Shown here piece after piece: positions 32,243 through 40,343 of a DNA stretch of 64,000 bases. This DNA is from UBA940 sp031547885 (GTDB taxonomy: Bacteria > Bacteroidota > Bacteroidia > Bacteroidales > Rikenellaceae). The translations under genes and the position numbers were made by a program. Numbering within the stretch: position 1 is the first letter of the stretch; each line of letters begins with the position of its first letter. Location: NCBI GenBank assembly GCA_031547885.1, contig JAVBRO010000005.1, forward strand, positions 1 through 64,000, written 5' to 3'. Below the pieces are notes generated by a model, which saw only the letters and a list, made by a program, of their open reading frames with translations, made no database searches and was not told the origin of the DNA.

Positions 32243-33138
32243 TGGAAGTTGAAATTTACGTCGCCGTACATTCCTATCTTCAGGTAGCCGTCGTTGCGGA
32301 CCGATATCTTCACGGCGTAGACCAGATTTGCGCGTTCGTCTTTTGTCTGGATGGTCTTCGGGGTGAATTCGGCCTGGTCGGATATCCACGTCACCGTGCC
32401 GTCGTACTGCCGCGAATCTTTCTGGCCGAAGTCGGTGTAAACGGTTACCTGCTGTCCGAGGCGTAGTCGGGTGAGCTGGTCGGCGGTCACATAGGCGCGC
32501 AGTATCATATGCTGCACGTCGGCTATCTTGAACAGAGGCATGCCGGTCGCGGCGTATTCGCCCTGTTCGACGTAGTTAACCAATACCGTTCCGTCAATGG
32601 GACTGGAGATGCGGCTCCGGGCGATGCGGTCTTCCACCGAAGCGACCTGTGCGGCAAGTCCTGCGGCCTCTCCCGATATGCTCTGGTTGCTGCTCTGGAG
32701 CGATTCACGCTGTGCGGCAAGTTGTTTCTGGAGCACCGCGATGGCGGCGTCGATATCGTCCAGCTGCTTGGTGTTGGCGGCGTTGACGGCGATAAGCCTT
32801 TCGGTGCGCTCGCGTTCATGCTGCTGGGTGGCGATCTGCTGCTGCGTTGCGGCGATCTGCTGCGTGATGTTGAGTTCGCGGCTACCCACGGCCCGGCGGT
32901 TAGCCATGAGCTGGATCTTGCTGAAATGCAGTTGCAGAGTATCGACGAGTCCGACCTGCTGTCCGGCCTTGAGGATGTCCCCCTCTTCGGCCGAGAACCA
33001 CACCAGGCGTCCGGTGGCTTCCGACGAAACTATTATTTCGGTGGCTTCGAACGTTCCCGAAGCGTCGTAGTCGTATTTGCTGCGGTTGCATCCGGCGGTG
33101 GCGAGCGCTGCCAGTGCGATGATAAATATTTTTTTCAT
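32239..33138 (-). CDS. HlyD-family adaptor lipoprotein, YbhG-like
   Basis: The 299-residue product has a lipobox (ATAGC, Cys about 17), a lipoyl half-motif (SEATGRLVWFSAEEGDILKAGQQVG), a Gln-rich coiled-coil hairpin (about 75-170, with QQIAATQQQIATQQHERE) and the second lipoyl half RISSPIDGTVLVNYVEQGEY. A beta-barrel follows. The Cys anchor differs from the membrane-spanning MacA-like adaptor of the next operon. It links the ABC-2 exporter to the TolC-like protein encoded upstream. Confidence 0.9.
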   Translation of the reverse strand: MKKIFIIALAALATAGCNRSKYDYDASGTFEATEIIVSSEATGRLVWFSAEEGDILKAGQQVGLVDTLQLHFSKIQLMANRRAVGSRELNITQQIAATQQQIATQQHERERTERLIAVNAANTKQLDDIDAAIAVLQKQLAAQRESLQSSNQSISGEAAGLAAQVASVEDRIARSRISSPIDGTVLVNYVEQGEYAATGMPLFKIADVQHMILRAYVTADQLTRLRLGQQVTVYTDFGQKDSRQYDGTVTWISDQAEFTPKTIQTKDERANLVYAVKISVRNDGYLKIGMYGDVNFNFQ

Positions 33139-33140
33139 AA

Positions 33141-34394
33141 TCAGTTGTTTGTAAGTGTTTTGATTCCGTATATCGTTTGCATGAGTTCTATTTCATGGAG
33201 CGCTTTCCCGACTTTGGCGTTCTGCTGGGCGATCAGGTCGCGCATCAGGTCCGACGAGGTGATGGTGCCGTTTTCGAACTTTGCTTCCGAAGCCTTCACG
33301 ATGTTGCCGCGCATGCGGATTATCTCGTCGTCGTCCTCCATTATTTGCGTGAATTTGCGATATTCGGCATCGAGCTGTGTCTGCTGCAGGTCGTTGTTGA
33401 AGAGGAATGTTTCGCGCTGTACGTCGACCTGGGCGACGCCGGTCTCTATCTTCTGCAGGTTGTTGCGGCGGGTATAGAAGCTCCCTATGTTCCACGACAG
33501 CCTGACGCCGCCGATCGCATAGGTCTTGAACTGATCCTGCAGCATGTTCAGCCCCGGCCTGCCGTAGCCGCCCTGGATGAAGAGACCTAACTGTGGCGTG
33601 TTGGATGCGTTGATCTTACTGCGCTGTGTCTCGATCCGTCGCTGCATGGCGTCGAAGAGTCCCATCTCGGGCCTGTTCTCTGCGGTTCCGGTTATGGGCT
33701 GCAGGATACCGGGCATCACCAGCGAAACGTCGTCCGGCTGCTTGCCTGTGAAGGCCGCCAGCATCCTAATATAGGCGCTGAGGCTGGCCTGCATTTTTGT
33801 CGTGTTCTGTTTGGCAGTGAGTTGTTCGGCCCTCACGGCGTCGAGATCGGCCTGGTTGGCAACCCCGTTGGCCATGTAGCCTGCGATGCGGTCGTAGTTG
33901 ACCTGCAGATTCTGCAAATAGAGGTCGTTGAGGCTTATCTGCCTTTCCAGCAGCAGTATGCCGAAGAAAAGGTTATTGATCCGTTCGCGGATGGCGTACA
34001 TATCCACCTCGAACTGCGCACGGTCGACATCGCCCTGTGCCCTGATCCCGTCTTTGGAGGCTTTAGTCGCCCCGCCGTCCCAGATCACCTGCGAAACCTC
34101 GGCCTGTATCTGGTACTGGTCCTTGGCCAGCGTCGGGACTTCGATGCCCGGCAATTCGATAGGCAGGCTGGTTACGTCTGTCTGGTATGTGGCCTTGGCC
34201 GTGAGCGACAACTGGGGCACCCACGCCTTCGAGGCGTTTTTCAGGTCGTAGCCCTCGGAGAGTCCGATAAGGCCGTACTGGCGGACGAGGGGATAGTTGT
34301 CCCGCGCAAGGAGATAGCACTCTTCGATGGTAAGCTGCCCGAAAACGACCGCGCTTTGGCAGGCCAGCAGCAACAGTAAAATAATCTTTTTCAT
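33141..34394 (-). CDS. TolC-family outer membrane efflux protein
   Basis: The 417-residue product has a signal peptide ending near VVFGQ, then LTIEECYLLARDNYP, and the two helical-hairpin repeats of TolC. It is the outer-membrane channel of the YbhGFSR-like exporter, with only two bases before the adaptor gene and five after the TetR gene. It is not a close duplicate of the TolC-like protein at 26863. Confidence 0.9.
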   Translation of the reverse strand: MKKIILLLLLACQSAVVFGQLTIEECYLLARDNYPLVRQYGLIGLSEGYDLKNASKAWVPQLSLTAKATYQTDVTSLPIELPGIEVPTLAKDQYQIQAEVSQVIWDGGATKASKDGIRAQGDVDRAQFEVDMYAIRERINNLFFGILLLERQISLNDLYLQNLQVNYDRIAGYMANGVANQADLDAVRAEQLTAKQNTTKMQASLSAYIRMLAAFTGKQPDDVSLVMPGILQPITGTAENRPEMGLFDAMQRRIETQRSKINASNTPQLGLFIQGGYGRPGLNMLQDQFKTYAIGGVRLSWNIGSFYTRRNNLQKIETGVAQVDVQRETFLFNNDLQQTQLDAEYRKFTQIMEDDDEIIRMRGNIVKASEAKFENGTITSSDLMRDLIAQQNAKVGKALHEIELMQTIYGIKTLTNN

Positions 34395-34399
34395 AGTCT

Positions 34400-35041
34400 T
34401 TACGGGCGCAGGCCCAGCAATACGGTTTTTACTATCTCTTTCTTTCTTTGGTCGAACAGTAGTTCCATATCGGCCTCGCTGATACTCAGTACTTTTGAGA
34501 AAACCGGTTTGATCGCGAAAGGAAGAGCGTTCATCGCAACTATATTCAGCAGCAGATCCGGCAGCGATACGGGGCGTATCCGCCCGGCGGCGATCTCGGC
34601 GTTCAGGTCGTCGCTGAAGTTCTTCAGAGTCTGCATTGGTATATCACCCAGTTCGGCGGCGACGCTTCCGATCATTTCGGGGTTCCGTACCAGAGAGTTG
34701 ATCAGGAACAGCACCATATCCGAGTTTTTCCTTACAAAGTCGTAGTGGAATTCTATCATCCGCGTCAGTTTCTCCTCGAAACTTCCTTCGCCGGTGTTCA
34801 GCACGAAAAAACCTTTCAGAGCCTCCCTGATGCGGCCGCCCAGCACGGCGTCGAAAAGTTTCTCCTTGGTGCGGAAATAATAGTGCACGAGCGCCTGGTT
34901 GCACCCGGCCTCTCGGGCGATCTGCGTGGTCGAAGTCATCTCGAAACCGTTCTTCAGGAACAGCTTTTGGGCCGCCGCAACTATCTTCTCTTCCATGCTC
35001 CGACCGGCTTCCTGCATCTTTTCTTCTTTCGATTCGCTCAT
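34400..35041 (-). CDS. TetR/AcrR-family repressor of the export operon
   Basis: The 213-residue product has an N-terminal helix-turn-helix (about residues 25-68) with the family signature GFEMTSTTQIAREAGCNQALVHYYFRTKEKLFDAVL and a C-terminal all-helical ligand domain. It is the first gene of the exporter operon, the same arrangement as E. coli cecR-ybhGFSR, so it probably represses its own operon until a ligand binds. Alternative starts at 35017 or 34996 would shorten only the polar leader. A 16-bp dyad 12 bp before the start may be its operator. Confidence 0.9.
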   Translation of the reverse strand: MSESKEEKMQEAGRSMEEKIVAAAQKLFLKNGFEMTSTTQIAREAGCNQALVHYYFRTKEKLFDAVLGGRIREALKGFFVLNTGEGSFEEKLTRMIEFHYDFVRKNSDMVLFLINSLVRNPEMIGSVAAELGDIPMQTLKNFSDDLNAEIAAGRIRPVSLPDLLLNIVAMNALPFAIKPVFSKVLSISEADMELLFDQRKKEIVKTVLLGLRP

Positions 35042-35053
35042 TATTAATGTTGT

Positions 35054-35069
35054 TTAATAGGCTTATTAA
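35054..35069. promoter_or_regulatory. Candidate TetR operator
   Basis: TTAATAGGCTTATTAA is a 16-bp dyad with 6-bp arms, located 12 bp upstream of the TetR start codon where autorepression is expected. Confidence 0.35.
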
Positions 35070-35218
35070 TGATACAAATTAAATACGATTATTTAATACA
35101 TCCAAATGTTTTTCAATATTTTTTTTGACAAATCAAGCTGGAGCGCCATTTCTGCACGCTCTGTGATGATTACTTTTTTGTAAAAGTGATATTTACAGCC
35201 CGGCAACCAAAAAAACAG

Positions 35219-35425
35219 TATATTTGTCCCGTCGGTATTTGAAAAAACACCGGCAAAACATATACCACGGCGGCACGCAAAATCTGGCGATTTGGAACTC
35301 AAAGACGTAAGTGGTAACTGTCAATATCATTCTGTACATCGGTATAGCGTGGTGCGACGTTACTTCGTCTTTGGGGACCGCCAGTTCCCGCGTGCGGGGT
35401 TTCGGATGTGCCACGCTCTTTTTTT
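35219..35425 (+). ncRNA. Possible structured small RNA with terminator
   Basis: A TATATTTG box (near 35219) is followed about 120 nt later by a branched structure. The outer stem AGCGTGG / CCACGCT (35346..35352 and 35411..35417) encloses hairpins GACG..CGTC and CCCGCGTGCGGG, and CTTTTTTTTTG comes directly after. The -33 box is poor, and the 5' end is therefore uncertain. No known RNA family is recognised. Confidence 0.3.
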
Positions 35426-35473
35426 TTGTCTTCCTGAATCATAGTTGTTCTCTGAAAAGAATTAATAAAAAGA

Positions 35474-35506
35474 TTAGGTAAAAAGAAAAAAAATATACTA
35501 AGTTTG
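35474..35506 (+). promoter_or_regulatory. Candidate promoter of the fimbrial sigma gene
   Basis: TAAGTTTG (35499..35506) matches TAnnTTTG. TTAG at 35474..35477, 21 nt upstream, is a weak -33 box. The leader to the ATG at 35630 would be about 115 nt. Confidence 0.45.
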
Positions 35507-35629
35507 CCATTTACGTTAAAAATGCATAGGCGTTAGCCGAAAGTATTTGAAATAATAATTTCCGGCACGACGTTCAGCCCGAAAGCGGGCAAAGAAAGAC
35601 AACCGTTCGTATCAACGAGAAATAAGAAC

Positions 35630-36271
35630 ATGGAACAAAATCTGAGCCTGACAGATGGACTACATGTAGGCAGCGCAGCAACTGATCCCGCACACGCGGA
35701 GAAGTACGGTGGCAGAAGCCGCATCGATCCCGACCTGATAGACGCGCTGCGCTGCGGCGATGCGTCGGCTTTCGAAAAACTCTATACTCATATGGGCGGG
35801 CCGCTGGAAGATTTCCTGGCGGTGATCCTGCATTCGCGCGAGGATGCGCGGGAACTGACGCAGGAGGTCTTCGCCTATGTGTGGGAACACCGCGAAAGAT
35901 TCAGTTCGGGCCGGAATTTCAAAGGTTATTTATATGTCAAGGCCAAGAACCTCGCGCTGGACCAGCTCCGCCGCCGCAAGGTCGAACTGAAATATGTCGA
36001 AATGACCACGCCCAACGCCGATACGCTCGACCATCCTGTGGACGAACTCATTGCAGCGAGGGAGACGGAACTGCTTATCCGCCTGACGCTTGCGACCATG
36101 TCCGAAAAAAAGAGGCGCGTCTTCGAAATGAGGCGTTTCGAGGGCAAATCCGACGATGAGATCGCCCGGGAGCTGGATATAACCAGACAGACGGTACAGG
36201 TCTACGTAAGCACCGTCCAGAAAGAGTTGGCAGAGCTGCTTTTTCTCTTGGCCCTGTTCCTCTCGCTTTGA
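35630..36271 (+). CDS. ECF-type RNA polymerase sigma factor
   Basis: The 213-residue protein has sigma region 2 (about residues 38-110: GDASAFEKLYTHMG...ELTQEVFAYVWEHRE...LYVKAKNLALDQLRRRK) and region 4 (about 145-205: MSEKKRRVFEMRRFEGKSDDEIARELDITRQTVQVYVSTVQKEL). This is the SigL/FecI-like ECF type that Bacteroidota pair with FecR anti-sigma factors. The first 30 residues are unlike the family and may not be translated; a later start is possible. It heads the fimbrial locus and probably transcribes it and itself. Confidence 0.9.
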   Translation: MEQNLSLTDGLHVGSAATDPAHAEKYGGRSRIDPDLIDALRCGDASAFEKLYTHMGGPLEDFLAVILHSREDARELTQEVFAYVWEHRERFSSGRNFKGYLYVKAKNLALDQLRRRKVELKYVEMTTPNADTLDHPVDELIAARETELLIRLTLATMSEKKRRVFEMRRFEGKSDDEIARELDITRQTVQVYVSTVQKELAELLFLLALFLSL

Positions 36272-36319
36272 ACATTGGGCCCACGGCCTGATCCCTTATT
36301 TTTAATAAAATTCCACTAA

Positions 36320-36339
36320 CTGCCGGCGATCGCCGACAG
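36320..36339. promoter_or_regulatory. 20-bp dyad between sigma and anti-sigma genes
   Basis: CTGCCGGCGATCGCCGACAG is symmetric except for one pair, with a perfect 12-bp core CGGCGATCGCCG. It lies 49 bp after the sigma stop. No T tract follows, so it could be an operator or an RNA hairpin that lowers anti-sigma expression. Confidence 0.35.
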
Positions 36340-36559
36340 GCTGTCCGTATGCCTGATGGGCGAAATATGTAAAAAAATGAAATTTTTAATCCACTGATAA
36401 ACAGATGTATATGAAAACAATGTGAAAAAAGTGCGGTTTTTCGATTAAGAATCAGCAGGTCAGGGGGTAATATTAATGAAGGGCAGTCTGAAAACAACCC
36501 CGCACGACGAAACTGGCAAATACCGCGGCAAAAAAATTAAAAGAAAGCAGACAACTGAT

Positions 36560-37588
36560 ATGCGGAAGAAAAAAGACGAACAGCAACTTACTGCAGCCGG
36601 ACAGATCATACGGAAGTTGTTCGGCGGCCGTCTCGACTCTGAAAACACGGAGATCGTACAGGGATGGCTGGCCAGCGGCGACAGCGAAGAAGATGCCGGC
36701 GAGGCGTTGGGGGAGACCTTCGAAGAGATGGTCTGTTTCGAGAGAAAACCCCGCGCGGAGCTGGTCGAGGCACTGCCGCGGCTGCGCATGAAGGCGGGTT
36801 ACACGGCGCCGGGCATGAGAGCGACGACTCCACTCCGCCAAAGACTGGTATTCAAGGTAGCTGCAGCGGTGATCCCGCTGTTTGTCGTATGTATGACAGG
36901 CCTCGTGGTCTGGCTGACGCAGGACCGTGCAGAGGGCCTGACCGCATATCAGACCGTGTCGGTGACCGCGCCCGACAGCAGCAGGGGCATCGTCTTACCC
37001 GACGGCACGACTGTCACCTTGTCGGCCGGCAGCAAACTGGAATATGCCGAAAACTTCAACGAGAACCGTATCGTGGAACTTAATGGAGAAGGGTATTTCC
37101 GGGTCGTGAAGGCCGGCGGAAAAACCTTTACCGTGAAAGGCGGCACCCTGACGGTAATGGTCCGGGGTACCGAATTCCTTGTGCGGGCAATAGATACCGA
37201 AGATACGGAACATGTGACGCTTACCACGGGTAAGGTAGATGTGACGGCCGGCGAACACAGGCAGGCGCTTGAACCCGGGGACGTTTTCACATACAATAAA
37301 CGGGACAACACGGTCGAACTCGGCGAGGCGGGCAGGGGAGAAGTGCTGCGGCTGAAGGGAGAACCCATGAATTTCCATGGCGAACCGCTCGGCGAGATAT
37401 TCAGGACGGCGGCCGACTACTACGGAGTGAGGATAGAGGTGCGGCCCGGGGTGGATACAGGGCGTGAGATCGTCGTCGGATTCAGCGGCGCAGAGTCGCC
37501 TGAAGAGGTGATGGCCGTCCTGCGGAAGATAACACAAAACGGATTCAACTATACGATGGAAGGAAATATAGTTACAGTAACCAGGTAG
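36560..37588 (+). CDS. FecR-family anti-sigma factor
   Basis: The product (342 residues from the chosen ATG; an upstream ATG at 36476 would add 28) has a cytoplasmic helical N-terminus (about 1-90), one transmembrane segment (VAAAVIPLFVVCMTGLVVWL), a periplasmic FecR beta domain (about 125-245, with LPDGTTVTLSAGSKLEY and VRGTEFLV) and a C-terminal DUF4974 domain (about 265-342). DUF4974 has the STN-like alpha-beta pattern. FecR proteins hold or activate their ECF sigma according to a signal received from an STN domain in the periplasm. An STN-bearing protein is encoded next. Confidence 0.9.
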   Translation: MRKKKDEQQLTAAGQIIRKLFGGRLDSENTEIVQGWLASGDSEEDAGEALGETFEEMVCFERKPRAELVEALPRLRMKAGYTAPGMRATTPLRQRLVFKVAAAVIPLFVVCMTGLVVWLTQDRAEGLTAYQTVSVTAPDSSRGIVLPDGTTVTLSAGSKLEYAENFNENRIVELNGEGYFRVVKAGGKTFTVKGGTLTVMVRGTEFLVRAIDTEDTEHVTLTTGKVDVTAGEHRQALEPGDVFTYNKRDNTVELGEAGRGEVLRLKGEPMNFHGEPLGEIFRTAADYYGVRIEVRPGVDTGREIVVGFSGAESPEEVMAVLRKITQNGFNYTMEGNIVTVTR

Positions 37589-37614
37589 TAACCCAGTAAG
37601 GCAACCCAATTTCA

Positions 37615-38688
37615 ATGACATTCAAAAATAAGATTATCCGGACGTTTTCCAGCGTTCTCTGCACACTGTTGCTGGCGACAGCGGCCTACGCGCAGAACGA
37701 GATCATTAATTTTACGGCGGGCAGGATGCCGGCGGCCAGGATGATGGCCGAGATCGAGAGCCAGACCAAATATAAATTCGGATTCGAAAGGGCGCTGTTC
37801 GACACATCCAGGATGGTTTCGCTCAACAGCACGACGGCATCGCTGACCGAAGCCCTCGAATGGCTGACGGCACCCGCCGGCGCTTCGTACATGGTGCGCG
37901 GCAGCGTGATAATCCTTTCGCCCGTATCCGCCGCAAGCCAGCCGCAGACCTACTCCTCGCGCACGGACGACCGCTACAGGCCCACCGACCAAAGCACGCT
38001 TGCCGACGCATGGAGGATACGCCACGCCGCGGGAAACGCACCGGAACCCCAATACCAACCCGAGCCTGAACCCGAACCTGAAATAACGGTCGAACCGGCC
38101 GGACCGGAATATCCCGAGCCTTATTCGGCCTACACCAATCCCGACCTCTATTCGCAGATGAAGCGCGACCTGCCTCTGCTGGCCGTCAAGACCAATCTGC
38201 TGTACGGCGCTGCGGCCCTTACCCCCAATCTTTCCGGTGAAATAGGCATAGCGCCTAAGAGCACGATCGAAGTTGGCGGCGGCTGGAACCGCTGGCACCA
38301 CATGGGGACCGACGATAACAACAAGAAACTCAACCACTGGCTCCTGCACGCCGAATACCGATGGTGGCTGTGCGAACGCTTCAACGGACATTTCCTCGGG
38401 GCACACGCACTCTATACCCAATACAATATCAGCCAGCACACTATTCCGCTGCTTTTCGACAAGAAATACCGCTACGAAGGCAACGCCTGGGGTGGAGGTA
38501 TCACCTACGGCTACCACTGGGCGTTCGCCAAAAAATGGGGCGCCGAATTCCATGTAGGGGTAGGGGTGCTGCACATGGAGTACAAAAAGTACGACTGTAC
38601 GCTCTGCGCCGACCAGATAGACAAGGTCTCGACCACCTACTTCGGCCCGACGCGCGCCGGGATCAGCCTCGTGTTTATGATTAAGTAA
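37615..38688 (+). CDS. STN-domain / DUF3575 outer-membrane beta-barrel protein
   Basis: The 357-residue product has a signal peptide ending near AYAQN and an STN domain (about 27-105: IINFTAGRMPAARMMAEIE, MVSLNSTTASLTEALEWL, VRGSVIILSP). A Pro/Glu-rich linker (about 140-165, EPEPEPEITVEPAGP) and a DUF3575-type beta-barrel (about 180-357: LLAVKTNLLYGAAALTPNLS, EYRWWLCE, GPTRAGISLVFMIK) follow. Fimbrial loci of Bacteroidales often encode DUF3575 proteins. The STN domain is what FecA-like transducers use to talk to FecR. Its presence here, 26 bp downstream of fecR, suggests the barrel senses the surface or the fimbrial assembly state. Confidence 0.85.
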   Translation: MTFKNKIIRTFSSVLCTLLLATAAYAQNEIINFTAGRMPAARMMAEIESQTKYKFGFERALFDTSRMVSLNSTTASLTEALEWLTAPAGASYMVRGSVIILSPVSAASQPQTYSSRTDDRYRPTDQSTLADAWRIRHAAGNAPEPQYQPEPEPEPEITVEPAGPEYPEPYSAYTNPDLYSQMKRDLPLLAVKTNLLYGAAALTPNLSGEIGIAPKSTIEVGGGWNRWHHMGTDDNNKKLNHWLLHAEYRWWLCERFNGHFLGAHALYTQYNISQHTIPLLFDKKYRYEGNAWGGGITYGYHWAFAKKWGAEFHVGVGVLHMEYKKYDCTLCADQIDKVSTTYFGPTRAGISLVFMIK

Positions 38689-38705
38689 CAGGAAAACAGC
38701 GAACG

Positions 38706-39851
38706 ATGAAAAAGATATCCACACTTCTCATAGCCCTTTGCGCGGTCGTAAGCCTTCAGGCCCAGGGTACCAAAACGAATTTCACGAACATGGCCGTGGA
38801 GTCCGACGGGGCGGCGGTAACGGTGCGCTTCACCGCCGACATAGGCCGCAAGGCCGCGGCGGGCGGCAAGACCGTCATATACGCCCCCGTCATCAGCAAC
38901 GGACGATACAGCGCGTCGCTTCCGGCAATTATCGTCCAGGGCAAACGCGCGGAAACGAACTGGCAGCGCCACGAATGGGCGGCCGACCACACCGCATCCT
39001 ATGAAAACGGCACCTACACAAAAAACGGAGCTGCCGTCAATTACACTGCGTCCGTGCCTTTCCAGCCGTGGATGAACGATTCGCGCCTCGAGATCGAAAC
39101 GGTCACGGCCGGGTGCTGCAATTCGGATGTATGCCTCTCCATCCTCGCTGTGGGCATCCTGCCCGCTCCCGAGGCTCCGGCTCCTGTCAGGGTCGTGAAA
39201 ACGGAACCTGTGAGGACGTATGCCGAGCAGCCCCGCCAGTCTGTGGTCGACTTCCTGCACGGCGCATTCTCATTCGTCCACCCGGTATCCGATTTCGACC
39301 GCACGGAACCGATGAGGTTCTTCGACGACGAGCGCGACGACGCCCTGACGATATATTACAGGCTCAACCAATATGAGATAGAGAAAGATTACGCGGATAA
39401 CCGCCAAACCCTCATCAACCTGATCTCGGCCATCAGCCTGATTCAGGAGAGTGGCGAGGCCGACATCAAATATGTCGTGGTCGCCGGATTCGCCTCGCCC
39501 GAGGGGCCGATCGAAGTGAACGACCGCCTTGCGTGGGAGCGCGCCGTGTCGGTCAAGGAGTATATCATGATGCACTCGGGCATGCCCGGCGAAAGCATCG
39601 CGCTGTTCAACGGATCCGCCGACTGGTATGGCCTGCGCCGCCTGATCGCCGCCGACCCGAACGTGCCCTGGCAGCGCGAGGCGCTGGATATCATAGACCA
39701 TAACGTGGTGTGGAACGTCCGCACGCAGACAGGCCGCCAGACACTCCTGCGGAACCTGCGCGGCGGTACGACGTGGGCATATATTTCCGAGAACTTTTTC
39801 CCGAAACTGCGGAACGGCACATTTATCCGCGTCTATTTTGAAAAGAAGTAG
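38706..39851 (+). CDS. DUF3868/OmpA-like fimbria-associated protein
   Basis: The 381-residue product has a signal peptide (VVSLQAQG), an N-terminal DUF3868-like beta domain (about 20-150) and a C-terminal OmpA-like domain. The latter has the diagnostic VVAGFASPEGPIEVNDRLAWERAVSV around residues 257-283, a peptidoglycan-binding-type motif. It has no lipobox. In Bacteroidales it is encoded beside DUF3575 and Mfa-type genes and is thought to help assemble or anchor fimbriae. The next gene starts two bases after its stop. Confidence 0.83.
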   Translation: MKKISTLLIALCAVVSLQAQGTKTNFTNMAVESDGAAVTVRFTADIGRKAAAGGKTVIYAPVISNGRYSASLPAIIVQGKRAETNWQRHEWAADHTASYENGTYTKNGAAVNYTASVPFQPWMNDSRLEIETVTAGCCNSDVCLSILAVGILPAPEAPAPVRVVKTEPVRTYAEQPRQSVVDFLHGAFSFVHPVSDFDRTEPMRFFDDERDDALTIYYRLNQYEIEKDYADNRQTLINLISAISLIQESGEADIKYVVVAGFASPEGPIEVNDRLAWERAVSVKEYIMMHSGMPGESIALFNGSADWYGLRRLIAADPNVPWQREALDIIDHNVVWNVRTQTGRQTLLRNLRGGTTWAYISENFFPKLRNGTFIRVYFEKK

Positions 39852-39853
39852 CG

Positions 39854-40261
39854 ATGCTCCCGATAGGCATAATGTGGATGCTGGAACGTGCGGGCGGATC
39901 GTCGGAAGAGGAACTTTACTGCTATGGACAGGCCGGAGAGACGAAACGATCGCTCGACAGGCTTATGGAAGAGGGATTGGCCGCTTACGATGCGGAAAGT
40001 AAGAAATACCGGCCGGCGGCGGAGTATTCGGAGATGTCGCTGCTGGACGCTTTCAGGCTGGACGGGCGTTTTGAACCGGGCGGCGCTTTCATAGAGAGCG
40101 TACTGGATTCGATAGAACTTGCCGGTATGTTCGACAAACTGGATGAGTTTGATGCTCCGGCGGAAGAGGATGAAGCCTGGATGAAACAGATGCTGGCCGA
40201 AACATGGGAAAAGATCAGGGAGCGTGAACGCGCAAAAGAGTTGGAACGGGTCCTGATATGA
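39854..40261 (+). CDS. Small acidic helical protein in the fimbrial operon
   Basis: The 135-residue product has no signal peptide, is rich in Glu and Leu and is predicted helical. Short hydrophobic repeats and a highly charged C-terminal helix (MLAETWEKIREREREAKEL-like) follow a wing-like start. The tight spacing to the upstream gene argues that it is real. I recognise no family. A cytosolic regulatory or chaperone role is possible but unsupported. Confidence 0.6.
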   Translation: MLPIGIMWMLERAGGSSEEELYCYGQAGETKRSLDRLMEEGLAAYDAESKKYRPAAEYSEMSLLDAFRLDGRFEPGGAFIESVLDSIELAGMFDKLDEFDAPAEEDEAWMKQMLAETWEKIRERERAKELERVLI

Positions 40262-40343
40262 TGAAGAACAGAGGAACTTGATACATAAACAATACACAAT
40301 CAATTTAATCACTTTTTTAACATCCAAACTAATTTTTAAAGCA

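Larger units (their letters stand above)
35042..35629. other. AT-rich divergent control region
   Basis: About 590 bp separate the leftward TetR operon and the rightward fimbrial regulators. I find a TetR-operator-like dyad, a structured segment with a terminator (possible small RNA) and a promoter for the sigma gene. Short open frames exist but none has family resemblance. Confidence 0.6.
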
